Assembly (NCBI RefSeq): GCF_000013885.1
Contig: NC_007964.1
Span: 2,900,001 to 2,964,000, forward strand
DNA: 64,000 nt
Direction: 5' to 3'
DNA from: Nitrobacter hamburgensis X14
GTDB lineage: Bacteria > Pseudomonadota > Alphaproteobacteria > Rhizobiales > Xanthobacteraceae
This document shows positions 16,337 to 25,427 of the stretch, in pieces. Under the pieces are notes generated by a model. The model did not search any database. It saw only the letters and a list, made by a program, of their open reading frames with translations, and was not told the origin of the DNA. Position numbers and translations under genes: made by a program. Every line of letters begins with the position of its first letter. Positions within the stretch are counted from its first letter, which is position 1.

Positions 16337-17348
16337 TCACACCCCATCCTCCGCCAATACCCTGAATACCTCCTGCGAGCGGCTCGAGGCTCTCATCATG
16401 GCTTCAAATCCGATTTCGCCCTGCGCATATCTCGCCTGCGCCTCGCACCATTCGATTGATGCGAGGACGGCGTCCTCCCCGAATTTGTGCAGAGCCGCAT
16501 TGGCGTCGACCTTGATCCCGAGCGCTTTCTCAAGGTTCAATGGGATCAGATCCGGTCGGACCTCGATCGCCTTTCTCAGCGCGCGGGGCCCTGCCCTGGC
16601 CCTCTCTGGATTCCCCCAATCCAAGTCCGAGGCGAGATAGACCCTCAACGCCTTCGGCGCGGATACCACGACTGGCGCGATACGTCCCGCCGATCCCGCG
16701 GCCCATGCAGACCATCCAGTGACGCGCGCGAGCGATGCTGAATCCTCGATCCCTTCGGCGATTATCAATTCTTCCCGGTCAGAATTATCGGAGACGACGA
16801 TCGGCTGGCCTTGCGATGCACCGATCATGATCTTGTCCTTGTCGGTCCCGGCCTTGCCCGATCCGTCCGGCCTGAGCTTTGTGAGGTGCACACCGGTCGG
16901 CCTCCCGGCGTCGCCGAAGCGCACGATCATCGCCGGCTGATGCTCACCCCGCGGCGGCAGGAATTCGGAGTGCGGCCGATTGGACCAGACACCACCGGCT
17001 CGCGAGATATGCTTCAGCGGCCGTCCCAGCCAGCGGTAACGACTGCCCCCACAGATAGGCCGCGAGTTCGGATTTGTCCTTCCCCACGCTCTGGTCTGGC
17101 GCAGGGCGCTCCCGTGGCGCGCTTCCGACCACGGCGCGATCAGCGTGCGCATATCCTAACGCCTCGCATCGCGCGCATTTGTACGTGATGAATTCGCCGT
17201 CGCTCCAGATCCGCAACACCTTCCGGCGCTGGTTGGCTGGCGTCCTGCAATCAGGCCCACATGCCGGGCATGGCGCATCAGCAACGGCCTTGTGGCTGCT
17301 CAGGCGGTCGAGCAGGTCGAAGCTGAACGAGGCTGCGCCAGTCCTCAC
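16337..17348 (-). pseudogene. Phage/plasmid primase with zinc ribbon and Toprim domain, frameshifted
   Basis: The N-terminal half (from 17348) has a zinc-ribbon region (CPACGPDC...YKCARCEALG) and runs to AEAYLASR; the C-terminal half is in another frame from about 17000: HSEFLPPRGEHQPAMIVRFG, then the Toprim-like ELIIAEGIEDSASL and YLASDLDWGN. Together they form a DNA primase-like replication protein of about 330 residues. The shift near 16990-17010 splits it. Confidence 0.65.
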
Positions 17349-17385
17349 GCTGCATTATCCTCGGACTGCGGTGGCTGGATACACA

Positions 17386-17652
17386 CTACCGCGGGGGCCG
17401 CGAATCGATGGCGCTCATACTCGCTCGCTCCGCGATCTGTTTCTCGGTCTGAACCCGGCGCGCCTCCGCGTCGCGTCTTGGCTGCATGATTGCCTCACAC
17501 GCGAGATAGACCTCCCGCACCGTCGGCAGGAAATCCTTCTGCGTCGGCAGCCCGGTCTCCGGATTCGTCACCGCTTCGATGACATCCTCGGGGTACTGAG
17601 CCAGCGTTGCGGTGATCGCCGCGACGTCATCAACCATTGCGCCGAGCTCGAA
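17386..17652 (-). pseudogene. Phage replication-associated protein, 5' part missing
   Basis: The open frame reads MVDDVAAITATLAQYPEDVIEAV...FLPTVREVYLACEAIMQPRRDAEARR and lies just upstream of the primase gene on the same strand. The composition and the FLPTxxE motif recall phage replication-module proteins. At about 17650 its upstream continuation is replaced by plus-strand integrase sequence, so the N-terminus seems lost at a rearrangement junction. Confidence 0.4.
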
Positions 17653-18261
17653 ATGTGTCCGCCGATCCGGGTTCGCAAGTTCAAGTTCGAACAGAAGATC
17701 AGGAAGCCAATTCTACTTGATTGGCTCGACACATTCACGAAACACGCCCGGCCGATTACGTCGGCGCTGGCGACCTTCATGTTCGCGACGGCTTGCCGAA
17801 TATCGGAGGCGAGGCGCATCGAATGGCCGGACATCGATTTTCACAACCGCACGATCCTGGTGCGAAAAACGAAGAACAAGAAACAGCGCCTATCCCATTT
17901 GCCGGAGAGGTTACTTGTTGCGCTGGCGAATCTACCGCGCGATAGGAGGCCATTCTGGCCGGGCGAAACGACGCTGCGGCGCTGGTGGGATGAGGATATC
18001 GACGCTGCGGCAACGGCCATGGGAAAGGCTGGATTCGAACGCCTGACGTTCCATAGCTGCCGGCATGGCTTCGCAACCAAGATGCTCCGCGATGGCGTCG
18101 ATCCAAAGACTGCGGCTCAACTTGGCGGCTGGGATTCGGTGACGCTATTTATCGACACCTATACCCACGCAATGCAGGACAGGCAGTTGACCGAAAACCT
18201 TTTTGGCTCAAATCTGACACAACCAAAGCGACAACGCATCAAAATCAAGAGGATAGATTAA
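17653..18261 (+). pseudogene. Tyrosine recombinase/phage integrase, catalytic domain only
   Basis: About 200 residues holding the whole catalytic set: Arg in ATACRISEAR, the beta-hairpin Lys in TKNKKQRL, HSCRHGFATKM (H-x2-R), the W of LGGW and the Tyr of IDTYTHA. The N-terminal DNA-binding half is absent; the frame does extend upstream to 17074, but that part runs antisense to the primase and replication genes and is not integrase-like. Followed at once by a terminator. A 202-residue protein from ATG 17653 is possible, but normal recombination activity is doubtful. Confidence 0.7.
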
Positions 18262-18290
18262 TGAAAAGACCCGCCCGGGGGGACAACCGG
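18261..18290 (+). repeat. Right copy of direct repeat bounding the prophage remnant
   Basis: 30 bases nearly identical to 13028-13056, beginning right at the end of the integrase frame. Position beside the integrase gene suits an attachment site, but it also forms part of a terminator, so either reading is open. Confidence 0.5.
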
Positions 18291-18297
18291 GCGGGTC
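18268..18297 (+). terminator. Hairpin terminator after the integrase remnant
   Basis: GACCCGCCCGG and CCGGGCGGGTC form a perfect 11-bp stem around an 8-base loop just after the stop codon. There is no strong T-run, so it may work as a hairpin-only or Rho-assisted terminator. Confidence 0.6.
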
Positions 18298-18438
18298 AAG
18301 CCATATGGGCGCTGGGGTGGATGGGCGCTCGCGCCTGATATAGCTTTGGGGAGTTTTGGCTCCCACATTCATTCTGTCGTCGAGCCTGCGGAAAACGTTC
18401 AAGGCGGCCCGGAATTTTTTAACGATCTGACAAGAACT

Positions 18439-18567
18439 AGAGCCCCGCTTCTGATGAAATCAGAAGCGGGGCTCTATGATTTTGATTCGACGCGGTTTCT
18501 TCGCGCGAACCGGTATCCATCCCCGGGTCAAGTCCGACGACATGCTTCGCTCGAAAGCGCTCTCGCT
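18439..18567 (+). repeat. Dispersed hairpin repeat, copy 1
   Basis: Starts with a perfect 16-bp stem (AGAGCCCCGCTTCTGA / TCAGAAGCGGGGCTCT) and continues with TGATTTTGATT, GACGCG, TTCTTC, GCGAACCGG and CTCGAAA modules shared with copies at 24369, 40323, 48115 and 55589. It lies downstream of the prophage and the convergent protease gene. Confidence 0.85.
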
Positions 18568-20449
18568 ATTTCGCGGACGGATCGGCGCCGCGCGACTCCA
18601 TGCCCGCCGGCGCGGGTTGCGGTTCGCTCGCAGGCGCTGCCTCGCCGGTCGTTGTGGCGGCGGCATCGGATGCGGCGGCCGCCGGCGCCGGATCGGACAC
18701 GGCCATGACCGGCACCGTTCCGGCCGGGACCGCACCGTCCGGGACAGCCTGCACGGCGCCATACGCATCCGCCTCCCCGGCGCCGAACAGATCGTCACGA
18801 CCGGGCGCGCCGAGATCGCGCGCGCTGGTCGTCAGGATGGCGCGGACGTCGGCGGGCTCAAGCGCCGGGTTACGCTCCAGGATCAGCGCCGCGAGTCCGC
18901 TGACATAGGCTGCGGAGAACGAGGTGCCCGACGTCATCTGGTATTTGCCGCCTGGCGCGGGAAGGAAGATATCGACGCCGGGAGCCGCCACCGCGATATG
19001 GCCGCCGCGATTGGATGCGGCGAACAGACGGTCGTCGACATCGGTCGCGCTGACCGCGATCACATCGGCGTCGGCGGCCGGATAGAGCGGCGGCGACTTC
19101 GGCCCGGCATTGCCGCTTGCGGCCACCATGACGATGCCCTTCGTCGCGGCGGCGGCAATGCCGCGCGAGACCAGCGCATCCTTCGGGCCGGCAAAACTCA
19201 TGTTGATGATCTGCGCACCATGCGTCGCCGCATAGTCGAGACTCCTGAGGATCGTGAACGAGGTGCTCTCGGCCGCGCCCTGCGTGACGCCGAAGGCGCG
19301 GATCGCGAGAATTTTGGCCGACGGCGCGCTCCCCATCAGCCGCGCATGAGCGACGATCGCGCCGGCGATGCCGGTGCCATGCACATGCGGGCCGTCCTTG
19401 CTGTCGAGCGCATCGAAACTCGCTGCAATCGAGCCGGCGAGTTCGGGATGATCGGCGTCGATTGCGGAATCGATCACCGCGACAACGATGCCTTTGCCAT
19501 GCGCCAGCGCATGCGCTTCCGGCAGCCGCAGTTTTGCCAGTGCATATTGCGCGGGATCGCCTTCGGTAACCGCACCCGTGGTCTTCTGGTCTTGCAGGAC
19601 GTAACGAAAATTCGGCTGCGCCGACCGCACGGCGGCATCGGCGCGCAATTCAGCCTGGACCTGCCCGACCGTCCGACGGCCAACAATGCGAAACAGACTG
19701 ACGGTGCTGCCGGTCAGCGGAAAATTCTGCGAGGCCATGCGTTCGAGCCGGTGCCGCCGCGCCAGCACGGCGAGTGCACCATCCGGCATCGCTGCGATTT
19801 CGGCGACGATCTCGCCCGGCAGATAGTTGCGCGTCACAGCAGCTTGCGCCGCATTGCGGCGAGGTCCGCTATTCTGATCCCGCGGCGGCGGGCCATCGCC
19901 TCCGAGATCGGCAACGAACGGACGGCCGTTGCATTCGCCGCTCATCGCGCCGTCGCCGTGCGCGCACGCCGGATAGGTGTTAGGCGCGTAGCGAACGTAG
20001 GACATGCCTGACGCAGTGACCGCGGTTGACGGCTTCCGCGGCTTCCGTTCGCGGACAGCCGTCTTGCGGCGCGAGCGACGCGATTGCCGGCTCTCCACCG
20101 GATCGTCATTGCGCTCGATGGCACGGTAAGGGGCTTCGATATAAGGAGCCCTATAGGGGGCTCCGATCACGCCGAGCGGCAGTCCGTAGCCCATCCCCAT
20201 GCCGCGATGGCCCCAGCCCGGCCGGTAGCCTCCATGCATCCCGCCGCGCCCGGCCATCCCCGTCATGCCGCCGCGCGGCGACATCATCGGGGCGCGCCCT
20301 TGCGGACCGAAGCCCGAAGAGCCCCTTTGTCCTTGCATATAGCCTTGCGCGTGCGCCGACGGGACATCGAAGCCTGCAAGCCAGCACAGACCCGTCAAGC
20401 CTGCGAGCACGACACTCCATTTCGTTATGCTCGTCATGCGCTGACGCAT
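18566..20449 (-). CDS. Secreted subtilisin-like serine protease (S8 family)
   Basis: 627 residues from the ATG at 20449, which has GGAGGA 7 bases before it; upstream in-frame starts lack this. Signal peptide to about AHAQ, then a Gly/Met/Arg-rich low-complexity region (to about residue 110), a propeptide-like region, and the S8 domain with Asp327 (VIDSAID), His357 (HVHGTG) and Ser510 (SGTSFSAA); Asn447 (ASGN) supplies the oxyanion hole. The C-terminus is Ala/Pro-rich. It is the third gene behind an ECF sigma factor and anti-sigma factor, 34 bases after the latter, so it is probably a target of that system or a processing enzyme in it. Confidence 0.88.
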   Translation of the reverse strand: MRQRMTSITKWSVVLAGLTGLCWLAGFDVPSAHAQGYMQGQRGSSGFGPQGRAPMMSPRGGMTGMAGRGGMHGGYRPGWGHRGMGMGYGLPLGVIGAPYRAPYIEAPYRAIERNDDPVESRQSRRSRRKTAVRERKPRKPSTAVTASGMSYVRYAPNTYPACAHGDGAMSGECNGRPFVADLGGDGPPPRDQNSGPRRNAAQAAVTRNYLPGEIVAEIAAMPDGALAVLARRHRLERMASQNFPLTGSTVSLFRIVGRRTVGQVQAELRADAAVRSAQPNFRYVLQDQKTTGAVTEGDPAQYALAKLRLPEAHALAHGKGIVVAVIDSAIDADHPELAGSIAASFDALDSKDGPHVHGTGIAGAIVAHARLMGSAPSAKILAIRAFGVTQGAAESTSFTILRSLDYAATHGAQIINMSFAGPKDALVSRGIAAAATKGIVMVAASGNAGPKSPPLYPAADADVIAVSATDVDDRLFAASNRGGHIAVAAPGVDIFLPAPGGKYQMTSGTSFSAAYVSGLAALILERNPALEPADVRAILTTSARDLGAPGRDDLFGAGEADAYGAVQAVPDGAVPAGTVPVMAVSDPAPAAAASDAAATTTGEAAPASEPQPAPAGMESRGADPSAK

Positions 20450-20483
20450 CGCGCGATCCTCCATCGTGGCCCGTCTGCGCAAG

Positions 20484-21188
20484 CTACTGTGCAGGAACCG
20501 CGAGATTGACGATCTTCTCGCTCTGAAGTCTGTTCATCAGGCTCGCGACCTCCGGACCCGAGTTGGGCTTGCCGTCGAAGCGCAACTGGAACAGGCCGCC
20601 TCTGGACGCAGAAACAATGGTCGCATGGTAAGCGTCGAGCAATGCGCTGATATCGGACATGTGCGCGTCCGGCGCGAACCGCACCAGCGCCTGCGGCCCC
20701 GATTCCGCGGTCAGCCCGCGGGTCAACGGCGCATCCGGCGCGCGATGGGACGCGGTCTGGAACGAATGGCCGCCATCGTCCTTCGCCAGCATCGCGGCGA
20801 TCACGCCGGCCTGGAGCACGACCACCAGCGCGCCGACCGCACCGGCCGCGACCAGCGTGCGCGGCGACAGCGCGGCAAAGAACTGTGAAAGCCGCGCCGA
20901 CAGCCCGCGCGACACCGGGACGCTTCGTGCCGGTTCGGCATCGATCGCGGCGAACAGCTTTTGCATCGCGCGCGCGGACGGCGCACCGAGGCTTTCATTG
21001 AGCGAAATGGTTTCGGCATACTCATCCCGGATCACCGCATACTGCTTCGCGAGGCCGGGATCGCGCGTGAGCGCCTCCTCGACCCGCCGCGTATCGCGCG
21101 CGCTCAGCGTGCCGGCAGCATGCCACGGCAGCAGCGCCTCGACATCTCCGGGCCCGTCGTCCGCGACTTTCTTGTTCGTCGCCGTCAT
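20484..21188 (-). CDS. Membrane anti-sigma factor (zinc-free type)
   Basis: 234 residues. The cytoplasmic N-terminus (EALLPWHAAGTLSARDTRRVEEALTRDPGLA) is helical and resembles anti-sigma domains but lacks the HxxxCxxC zinc motif. One transmembrane helix at about residues 111-134 is followed by a periplasmic domain of about 100 residues. The ATG at 21188 overlaps the sigma factor stop by four bases, which fits co-translation with its partner. Confidence 0.8.
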   Translation of the reverse strand: MTATNKKVADDGPGDVEALLPWHAAGTLSARDTRRVEEALTRDPGLAKQYAVIRDEYAETISLNESLGAPSARAMQKLFAAIDAEPARSVPVSRGLSARLSQFFAALSPRTLVAAGAVGALVVVLQAGVIAAMLAKDDGGHSFQTASHRAPDAPLTRGLTAESGPQALVRFAPDAHMSDISALLDAYHATIVSASRGGLFQLRFDGKPNSGPEVASLMNRLQSEKIVNLAVPAQ

Positions 21189-21754
21189 GGCCAACCTCGT
21201 TCTATGCCGGCTGCCTTCAGCAGACCGGCCAGTTTCTTGCGCGCATAGAACAGCCGCGTCTTCACCGTGTTCTCGGGGATCCCGACAATCTCGGCGACCT
21301 CTTCCACCGACTTCTCGTGGTAATAGACGAGATCGACGATTTCCCGGTGCTCCGCTGAAAGCTGCATCAGGCACATGCGCAGCGCGTTCCCCGTATCCTT
21401 TTTCTGTACCGTCACCTCGGGATCGTCGGATTGATCCTCGATCGCATTGGCGGTCTCGTCGTCCAGTTCGGCATCCTTCCTGCGGCGGAGCGCCGACAGG
21501 GCCTTGAAACGCGTGATTGCCAACAGCCAGGTGGAGACGGCAGATCGGCCTTCGAACTTGCCGGCCTGACGCCAGACATCGAGAAAAACCTCGTTGATCA
21601 GGTCTTCCGCAATTTGTTCGTTCCGCACGAGCCTCAATCCGAAACGAAAGACCCTGACGTGATGACGCCCATACAGCACCTGCATGGCAAGGCGGTCGCC
21701 TTGAGCGATCCGGGCGATCAGAGCCTCATCCGACGCCGCCTGTGCCGCACTCAC
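21185..21754 (-). CDS. ECF-type RNA polymerase sigma factor
   Basis: 189 residues with sigma-2 (LYGRHHVRVFRFGLRLVRNEQIAEDLINEVFLDVWR, residues 27-62) and sigma-4 (LSAEHREIVDLVYYHEKSVEEVAEIVGIPENTVKTRLFYARKKL, about 130-175) domains. First gene of a three-gene operon with an anti-sigma factor and an S8 protease. It probably controls its own operon; the target promoter is not recognisable by eye. Confidence 0.92.
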   Translation of the reverse strand: MSAAQAASDEALIARIAQGDRLAMQVLYGRHHVRVFRFGLRLVRNEQIAEDLINEVFLDVWRQAGKFEGRSAVSTWLLAITRFKALSALRRRKDAELDDETANAIEDQSDDPEVTVQKKDTGNALRMCLMQLSAEHREIVDLVYYHEKSVEEVAEIVGIPENTVKTRLFYARKKLAGLLKAAGIERGWP

Positions 21755-22215
21755 TGGCCGTCTCGCTGAATTGGTCGAGGTTTCAGGACTGAAGGTTCGA
21801 CTGGCAAGGCAAAAATCTTTTCAAATTACAAACATCGAATGTCAGACGAAGCCTAGAGCGCTTACCTGAAACGGCGGAAAGGGCAAGCACCCCGGGGACG
21901 CCCTAAAAAGGTAGCACGATACGGGACCGGCCCGGTCGCTAACCTGCACCCTATCCGGGAAAGCGGAAATTTCCCTGAAGAAAGAATATATTAACGATAC
22001 CGCCGGCCATGCGCTGCGGCCGAAAGATACCAAACCTAAAGGCTTTCCCCGTAGATTCCCCGCCGCTTCGTCATCGACGGGCCGCTCCTGATCTATGGTT
22101 ATACCAGTACCGTCCTAATCACGACTTCGCCCGCGTTTACCGCGGACACAATCGCAGATCGCGGCCGTGAACCAGAATGTCGCGGCTTCCTATGGGAGAA
22201 CTCTAGGACAGAGCC
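21755..22215. other. Divergent intergenic region between sigma factor and DUF2336 gene
   Basis: 461 bases that should hold the promoters of both flanking genes. AT-rich patches occur at about 21805-21840 and 21975-21995. I find no repeat copy, RNA gene or strong hairpin with T-run. Confidence 0.4.
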
Positions 22216-23334
22216 ATGGCTTCCAAATCGGCCGCCCCCTCGGCAGGTCTACTCGACGAACTTCAGAACACCCTCGCCCATGGCACCGTCACGCGGCGGG
22301 TTGAAACGCTGCGGCGGGTCACCGACCTGTTCCTGAACAACACGGTCGACTATTCCGACGAGCAGATCACGGTCTTTGACGACGTGTTCAATTGCCTGAG
22401 CCGGCACATGGAAACCGCGGCGAAAGTGCTGCTTGCCAGGCGCCTCGCTCCCGTTGCCAAGGCTCCGCCGCAGATCATTCACGCACTCGCCTTCGACGAT
22501 CTGATCGAAGTCGCCGCGCCCGTGCTGTCGCAATCCGAACGGCTAGGAGATGACGCGCTGGTCGAGAACGCCCGCAGCAAGAGCCAGGCGCATCTGCTGG
22601 CGATCTCGACGCGGAAGGTCCTGAGCGGGGCGGTCACCGACGTTCTGGTGGAGCGCGGCAACGACGAGGTCGTCAGAAGCACCGTCAACAATCCGGGCGC
22701 CGAATTCTCCGAGCAGGGCTTCACGCGGCTGGTTGCGCGCGCCGAAGGCGACGACGAGATCGCAACCTGCGTCGGCATGCGGCCGTCGATCCCGCGGCAT
22801 CACTATCTGAAGCTGATCGCGAAAGCCTCCGCCTCGGTGCGGGCGCGTCTCGCGGCGGCCAATCCGCATCGGGCGGACGATGTGTCGGTTGTTGTCAGCG
22901 AGGTGGCGCGGCGGGCGCGCTCGGCGCCGGCGGCCATCAGCAGGGAAACGACCATCGCGCACGGGCTGGTCAGATCGCTGTACGAAGACGGCCGTCTCGA
23001 CGAGCATGAGGTCGCTTCGTTTGCGCAAGCCGGTAAATTCGACGAAACCAACGCCGCCATCGCCTGCCTCGCCAACGTCTCGGTCGCGGTCGCCGAGAAA
23101 ATGATGATCGAATCCCAAACCGAGGGCGTGCTCATTCTGGCCAAGGTGGGCGGCCTGTCCTGGTCGACCGTCAAAGCCATCATCGACATGCGCAAGGACC
23201 TCGCGGACATCGCGGTGACGGATATCGATGCTGCGGAACGCATGTATGAACGTCTGCGCCTGTCCACTGCGCAACAGGTGCTGCGCTTCCATCGGACGCA
23301 GCAAGCAGCCGCTCCGGGCCTGGACAGCACTTAA
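22216..23334 (+). CDS. DUF2336 protein
   Basis: 372 residues, largely helical, with HEAT-like character: repeated short helices such as DELQNTLAHGT, LARRLAPVAKAPPQIIHALAFDD, VAAPVLSQSERL and ARSKSQAHLLAISTRK. This is the DUF2336 layout of alphaproteobacteria, where members are often linked to signalling or cell-surface control, but no activity is established. ATG at 22216, AGGACAG upstream. It has its own transcription unit. Confidence 0.85.
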   Translation: MASKSAAPSAGLLDELQNTLAHGTVTRRVETLRRVTDLFLNNTVDYSDEQITVFDDVFNCLSRHMETAAKVLLARRLAPVAKAPPQIIHALAFDDLIEVAAPVLSQSERLGDDALVENARSKSQAHLLAISTRKVLSGAVTDVLVERGNDEVVRSTVNNPGAEFSEQGFTRLVARAEGDDEIATCVGMRPSIPRHHYLKLIAKASASVRARLAAANPHRADDVSVVVSEVARRARSAPAAISRETTIAHGLVRSLYEDGRLDEHEVASFAQAGKFDETNAAIACLANVSVAVAEKMMIESQTEGVLILAKVGGLSWSTVKAIIDMRKDLADIAVTDIDAAERMYERLRLSTAQQVLRFHRTQQAAAPGLDST

Positions 23335-23493
23335 ACGTCGTGTCGTATCCGGTCCAACGCGCGACGGCCGCCTCATTTCGGTGGATTTGCCGTGGTTTCG
23401 CCGCGGTGATCGGAAAATTCCCTTTTTTTGCCCCGGTGTGGCCACGCCCGACGGTTCTTTTGTTAACCGGGGCTGACAAACGGGGAGATTGCC

Positions 23494-24210
23494 ATGAACA
23501 TCAGGGCCAGCGGGCGCTCGGCGTTGATCATCGCAGCAGGACTTTGGCTGGGTTTCGCGGGGCCAATGCGTGCGACCGACAGCGCGGCGGAACCGGCCGG
23601 CACGGCCGCCGAAAATGGCAGGGCACCGGTCAACCCCGGCACGGTCACCAAACACCGGCCGCACAAGCGGCATGTCTCGCACGCGCGAAAACCGGCCAAG
23701 CCGGAAGCGAAAGCCGACACAAAAGCTCACGAAACAGCCCACGAGACCACAGCCTCGGCGGCTCAGGACAGCGACAAGCAGATACCGCTGCCGCCGACGA
23801 TCGCCAATGCCAACGCGAAGGCCGAGATGCCCGGCACCACCGAAGATTTGTCCAAGCAGGATTTGCCCAAGACTGAAGCGAGTGCGCTCGCCAGCAACGC
23901 CGGCCAGATGCTGTCCGGCAATCAGGGCGATCCCGGGCAGCAGACCGACAGCGCGCCCTCGACGGCTGAAATCGTTTCTCCCGACGAGTTCAACGAAATC
24001 GACCGCGCCCTGGCCGACGACAAGCAGGCCGCGCCTCACCTCGCATTGGCTTCCATCGACACCGCAGCGTCCACGAGCAACGCCGACACCGGCCAGGCGG
24101 CCGCGAACGACGGCTCCGCCTGGAACCAGACCTCCCTGATCGGCAAGATCTTCATCGCCTTCGGCGGCCTGCTCATGTTCGGCTCCGCCGCCCGCATGTT
24201 CATGGCCTGA
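23494..24210 (+). CDS. Exported low-complexity protein with C-terminal membrane helix
   Basis: 238 residues: N-terminal signal or anchor (ALIIAAGLWLGFAGP), a long Ala/Lys/Thr/His-rich disordered middle, and a C-terminal hydrophobic helix (IGKIFIAFGGLLMFGSAARMFMA). GGGGAGATT precedes the ATG. I do not recognise a family. The architecture suggests a protein spanning the periplasm between two anchors or a tail-anchored processed protein. Confidence 0.65.
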   Translation: MNIRASGRSALIIAAGLWLGFAGPMRATDSAAEPAGTAAENGRAPVNPGTVTKHRPHKRHVSHARKPAKPEAKADTKAHETAHETTASAAQDSDKQIPLPPTIANANAKAEMPGTTEDLSKQDLPKTEASALASNAGQMLSGNQGDPGQQTDSAPSTAEIVSPDEFNEIDRALADDKQAAPHLALASIDTAASTSNADTGQAAANDGSAWNQTSLIGKIFIAFGGLLMFGSAARMFMA

Positions 24211-24368
24211 TCCCCGGATTCTTCCGTTTCGTTATCCCACAGCGGATCGGCATTCTTCCATCGCCGCCGGGCATTGCCATTGATGCGCACGGCGGCAGCC
24301 TTGCGGCGTAGCTGGACCGCGGGCACATTGTCCCCACCCACACACCTGTCGCGACCGGCAGCAGCTGA

Positions 24369-24470
24369 GAGCCCCGCTTCTGATGGAATCAGAAGCGGGG
24401 CTCTATAATTTTGATTTGACGCGTTTTCTTCACGCGAACCGATGCCCACTTCGCTCGAAAACGCTATAGT
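24369..24470 (+). repeat. Dispersed hairpin repeat, copy 2
   Basis: Same 16-bp stem (5-base loop) and following modules as copy 1. It ends 10 bases before the enoyl-CoA hydratase start codon, so the repeat forms the leader of that gene or ends transcription ahead of it. Confidence 0.85.
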
Positions 24471-24480
24471 GGGATGGACC

Positions 24481-25260
24481 ATGAGCACGTTCGAGCACAT
24501 CATTGTCGAGAGTAAGGGCGCGGTCGGCGTCATCAGGCTGAACCGGCCTAAAATGCTCAATGCGCTGTCGTTCGCGGTGTTTCGCGAAATCGCCGCCGCG
24601 GTGGGCGATCTCGAGGCTGACGACGGCATCGGGTGCATCCTGATCACCGGCAACGAAAAGGCCTTCGCCGCCGGCGCCGACGTCAAGGAGATGCAGCCGA
24701 AGGGCTTCATCGACATGGTCAACGAGGACTTCAAGGCGAGCGGCGGCGACCGCGTCGCCACCTGCCGCAAACCGACCATCGCGGCGGTCAGCGGCTATGC
24801 GCTCGGCGGCGGCTGCGAACTCGCCATGATGTGCGACATCATCATCGCCTCCGACACCGCGAAATTCGGCCAGCCGGAAATCACGCTCGGCACCATTCCC
24901 GGCATCGGCGGCAGCCAGCGCCTGACCCGCGCCGTCGGCAAGGCCAAGGCGATGGACCTCTGCCTCACCGGGCGGATGATGGACGCCGCAGAGGCGGAAC
25001 GCTCCGGTCTCGTCAGCCGCATCGTTCCCGCCGACAAGCTGATGGACGAAGCGATGGCCGCGGCCGAGAAGATCGCCTCGATGTCGCGTCCCGTCGCGGC
25101 GATGGCCAAGAGCGCCGTCAACCGCGCCTTCGAGACGACGCTGTCGGAAGGCATCAACGTCGAGCGCGACCTGTTCCGTTCGACCTTCGCGCTGGACGAT
25201 CGCGCCGAAGGCATGGCGGCGTTCGTCGAGAAGCGCAAGCCGAACAACAAGCACAGGTAA
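24481..25260 (+). CDS. Enoyl-CoA hydratase
   Basis: 259-residue crotonase-fold enzyme that hydrates 2-enoyl-CoA in fatty-acid beta-oxidation. The oxyanion-hole segments AAGADVKEM and ALGGGCELAMMCD and both catalytic glutamates (Glu113 in GGGCE, Glu133 in GQPEITLG) are present, which supports a true hydratase rather than an isomerase. Start at ATG 24481 (MSTFEHI); an upstream in-frame ATG at 24442 lies inside repeat copy 2. Confidence 0.93.
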   Translation: MSTFEHIIVESKGAVGVIRLNRPKMLNALSFAVFREIAAAVGDLEADDGIGCILITGNEKAFAAGADVKEMQPKGFIDMVNEDFKASGGDRVATCRKPTIAAVSGYALGGGCELAMMCDIIIASDTAKFGQPEITLGTIPGIGGSQRLTRAVGKAKAMDLCLTGRMMDAAEAERSGLVSRIVPADKLMDEAMAAAEKIASMSRPVAAMAKSAVNRAFETTLSEGINVERDLFRSTFALDDRAEGMAAFVEKRKPNNKHR

Positions 25261-25371
25261 CTGAAAAACGCGCGTCGGGGAAAGCGTACCGCCTCCATGC
25301 AAACGGCGGTCATACGCGGGTATCCATCTAACTTCGCGAAATTCTTTCTCGAGATGGATGGGCGGGTCCAT

Positions 25372-25421
25372 AGGCGAGCGAAGCGACGCCGTTCTTCGAA
25401 TGGCTGTGCCCGGCCATGACG
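25372..25421 (+). repeat. Dispersed repeat shared with 777-827
   Basis: AGGCGAGCG-AAGCGACGCC, then GTTCTTCGAA and GCCATGACG, nearly identical to 777-827. Located between the convergent hydratase and CoA-transferase genes. Confidence 0.7.
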
Positions 25422-25427
25422 CGATGT

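Noticed and set aside
17074..17652. N-terminal extension of the integrase frame
   Set aside because: Does not resemble an integrase N-terminus and is antisense to primase and replication genes; treated as accidental open frame.
18476..20011. Long plus-strand open frame opposite the subtilisin-like protease gene
   Set aside because: Arg/His-rich product without a family pattern; the minus strand has a complete protease with catalytic triad and signal peptide. Antisense frames stay open because of high GC.
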